A program made the translations under genes and the position numbers. Below are positions 59,889-60,992 of a stretch of DNA of 60,992 nucleotides, in pieces (positions within the stretch are counted from its first letter, which is position 1; every line of letters starts with the position of its first letter). Source of the DNA: SAR202 cluster bacterium (GTDB taxonomy: Bacteria > Chloroflexota > Dehalococcoidia > Lucifugimonadales > Lucifugimonadaceae); the NCBI GenBank assembly GCA_009392285.1, contig VFGU01000008.1, forward strand, positions 1 through 60,992. The letters are read 5' to 3'. The notes beneath the pieces were generated by a model, which ran no database searches, had not been told where the DNA came from, and worked only from the letters and a program-made list of their open reading frames with translations.

Positions 59889-60992
59889 ATGAAAATAACT
59901 GAGATAAAAACATACCCTTTAGCCTACGAAGGAAGGGAATCTTTATTCATAGAAGTGCTCACTGATAATGGATTAAAAGGTTTAGGTGAAGTTGGAGTTG
60001 CAAGAATGGGGAAGGCAGTGATTGCAGCAATCGAACATCTTGAAGAAAGACTTATCGGTGAAGATCCATGGGAGTCAGAAAAACTCTGGCAAATAATGTT
60101 TAGAGGGAACTTTTTTCCGCCAGGAGTAATTTATTCTTCAGCTATAAGCGCAATAGATATTGCATTATGGGATCTTAAAGGCAAGTCAGTAAATATGCCT
60201 CTTTATAAATTACTCGGTGGACCAGTAAGAAATAAGGTTGTTTGCTATCCTCATACCCAAGGATCTACTACCCAAGAACTCGTAGATAACTCCAAAAGAG
60301 CTGTTGATGAAGGATGGAAATTTGTTAGATGGGGACAACCTGAGACTCACGGTACTTTTGAAGAAGCAGAACTTTCAGAACAAATGCCTGGTAAATTAGA
60401 ACCAGTTGAATCTGTGAGGTTAGCCACTGAACAAATGGCTCTTGTCAGAGAGGCTGTTGGAGAAGAAATTGGATTGTTATTGGATGTTCACACCAGATTA
60501 GATACTGCTCATGTAATTGATTTATGTGACAGACTCAAAGAATTCAGACCTTTCTTTATAGAAGATCCACTTAGATCAGAAAGCCCTCACGCATATAGAA
60601 ACCTTTCTAAGCACACATCACTTCCAATTGCCGCAGGAGAACAATGGTCTTCAAAATGGTTATTTAGGCAAGTAATTGAGGAAGATCTAATCAATTACGC
60701 GAGAATAGATTTGTGTATTGTTGGCGGAATTACTGAAGCTAAAAAGATAACAAATTGGGCAGAAACTCACTATATAGATATAGTGCCTCACAATCCTTTA
60801 GGGGCTGTAAGTGCCGCTGCTTGTGTTTCTTTATGCATGGCTTCTACAAACGTTGGAGTTCAAGAAATGCCAAGAAGACCTGGCACCGAAGGAAATGATA
60901 TATTCCCTGTACAAATTTCATGGGAAGATGGTTATGCATGGTGCAATGACCTTCCAGGGCTTGGGATCGAATTTGATTCAGAAGCAGCAGAG
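59889..60992 (+). CDS. Enolase-superfamily acid-sugar dehydratase (galactonate/mannonate dehydratase-like), 3' end cut by the window
   Basis: An open frame of 368 codons from ATG 59889 (AGAGGTG ribosome-binding site) to the window end with no stop. MKITEIKTYPLAYEGRESLF opens the capping domain. LLLDVHTRLDTA gives the metal Asp and the His typical of galactonate/mannonate dehydratases; EDPLRSES and AAGEQWSSKW give the other ligands; VPHNPLGAVSAAA gives the catalytic His of the dyad. This fits D-galactonate or D-mannonate dehydratases or relatives. It starts 12 bases after the SDR gene, last visible gene of the operon. Most of the family length is present. Confidence 0.93.
   Translation, partial: MKITEIKTYPLAYEGRESLFIEVLTDNGLKGLGEVGVARMGKAVIAAIEHLEERLIGEDPWESEKLWQIMFRGNFFPPGVIYSSAISAIDIALWDLKGKSVNMPLYKLLGGPVRNKVVCYPHTQGSTTQELVDNSKRAVDEGWKFVRWGQPETHGTFEEAELSEQMPGKLEPVESVRLATEQMALVREAVGEEIGLLLDVHTRLDTAHVIDLCDRLKEFRPFFIEDPLRSESPHAYRNLSKHTSLPIAAGEQWSSKWLFRQVIEEDLINYARIDLCIVGGITEAKKITNWAETHYIDIVPHNPLGAVSAAACVSLCMASTNVGVQEMPRRPGTEGNDIFPVQISWEDGYAWCNDLPGLGIEFDSEAAE

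Noticed and set aside
1-60992. CRISPR arrays, insertion sequences, prophage or integrase genes
   Set aside because: No regularly spaced repeats, transposases or phage genes were seen. All gaps are shorter than about 135 bases.

Overview
This window reads as a compact, AT-rich bacterial chromosome segment (roughly one third G+C by eye) from a streamlined, aerobic, heterotrophic and probably marine bacterium. My best guess is a SAR202-like member of the Chloroflexota. Reasons are the four enolase-superfamily genes with SDR oxidoreductases, a sulfatase, a Chloroflexus-sized malate dehydrogenase, a single-chain glycyl-tRNA synthetase, an actinobacterial-type inositol-phosphate synthase and very tight gene packing. 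The taxonomy is inference; no rRNA gene is present. No gene-free stretch exceeds about 135 bases, and there is no IS element, phage gene or CRISPR array.

Layout. 1-4.2 kb (minus): the 5' part of a tRNA, a sulfatase, an ammonium transporter and an enolase-superfamily enzyme. 4.3-10.9 kb (plus): an import locus with an amino-acid-type ABC permease, a lipoprotein that fuses an amino-acid-type binding domain to a BMP-type (purine nucleoside) binding domain, then the ATPase and two permeases of a BMP/nucleoside importer. GMP reductase and a hypoxanthine phosphoribosyltransferase (minus) lie against its end, so the locus looks like nucleoside uptake coupled to purine salvage. 12.4-17.8 kb: a small-protein/epimerase/HIT operon, then inositol-phosphate synthase, thioredoxin, an NHL propeller and a TIM-barrel enzyme. 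17.9-29.9 kb: two MFS carriers, a membrane-tethered winged-helix regulator, an aminotransferase, a K+ channel, fumarase, a DUF4392/DUF1445 (D-glutamate cyclase-like) pair, glycyl-tRNA synthetase, a TlpA lipoprotein, a CopD-like protein and folate genes folK/folP. 30.0-34.7 kb: propionyl-CoA carboxylase beta chain, an unrecognised 455-residue protein, malate dehydrogenase and an SDR.

34.7-51.1 kb is one unbroken minus-strand array of respiratory genes: nuoABCD-HIJK-(DUF2007-like)-LMN with no nuoEFG, then NAD kinase, a NUDIX hydrolase, and a non-classical succinate dehydrogenase/fumarate reductase (sdhA, sdhB, an HdrB-like subunit), ending in a second copy of the TIM-barrel enzyme. 51.2-56.6 kb holds an alcohol dehydrogenase, an acetyltransferase, threonine synthase, lipB, a cyclophilin lipoprotein and an unusual type-I membrane protein. 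56.8-60.99 kb (plus) is a sugar-acid-type catabolic operon: two tandem enolase-superfamily paralogues, an SDR, and a galactonate/mannonate-dehydratase-like enzyme cut by the window end.

The most unusual items are the dual binding-protein fusion joining two ABC importers; the 651-base identical tract shared by two TIM-barrel genes whose 5' thirds have diverged; and the fact that all eight convergent gene junctions have stop codons overlapping, abutting or at most three bases apart. Also notable are the GAF-like/winged-helix membrane regulator, the unknown protein between pccB and mdh, and the small DUF2007-like gene inside the nuo operon.
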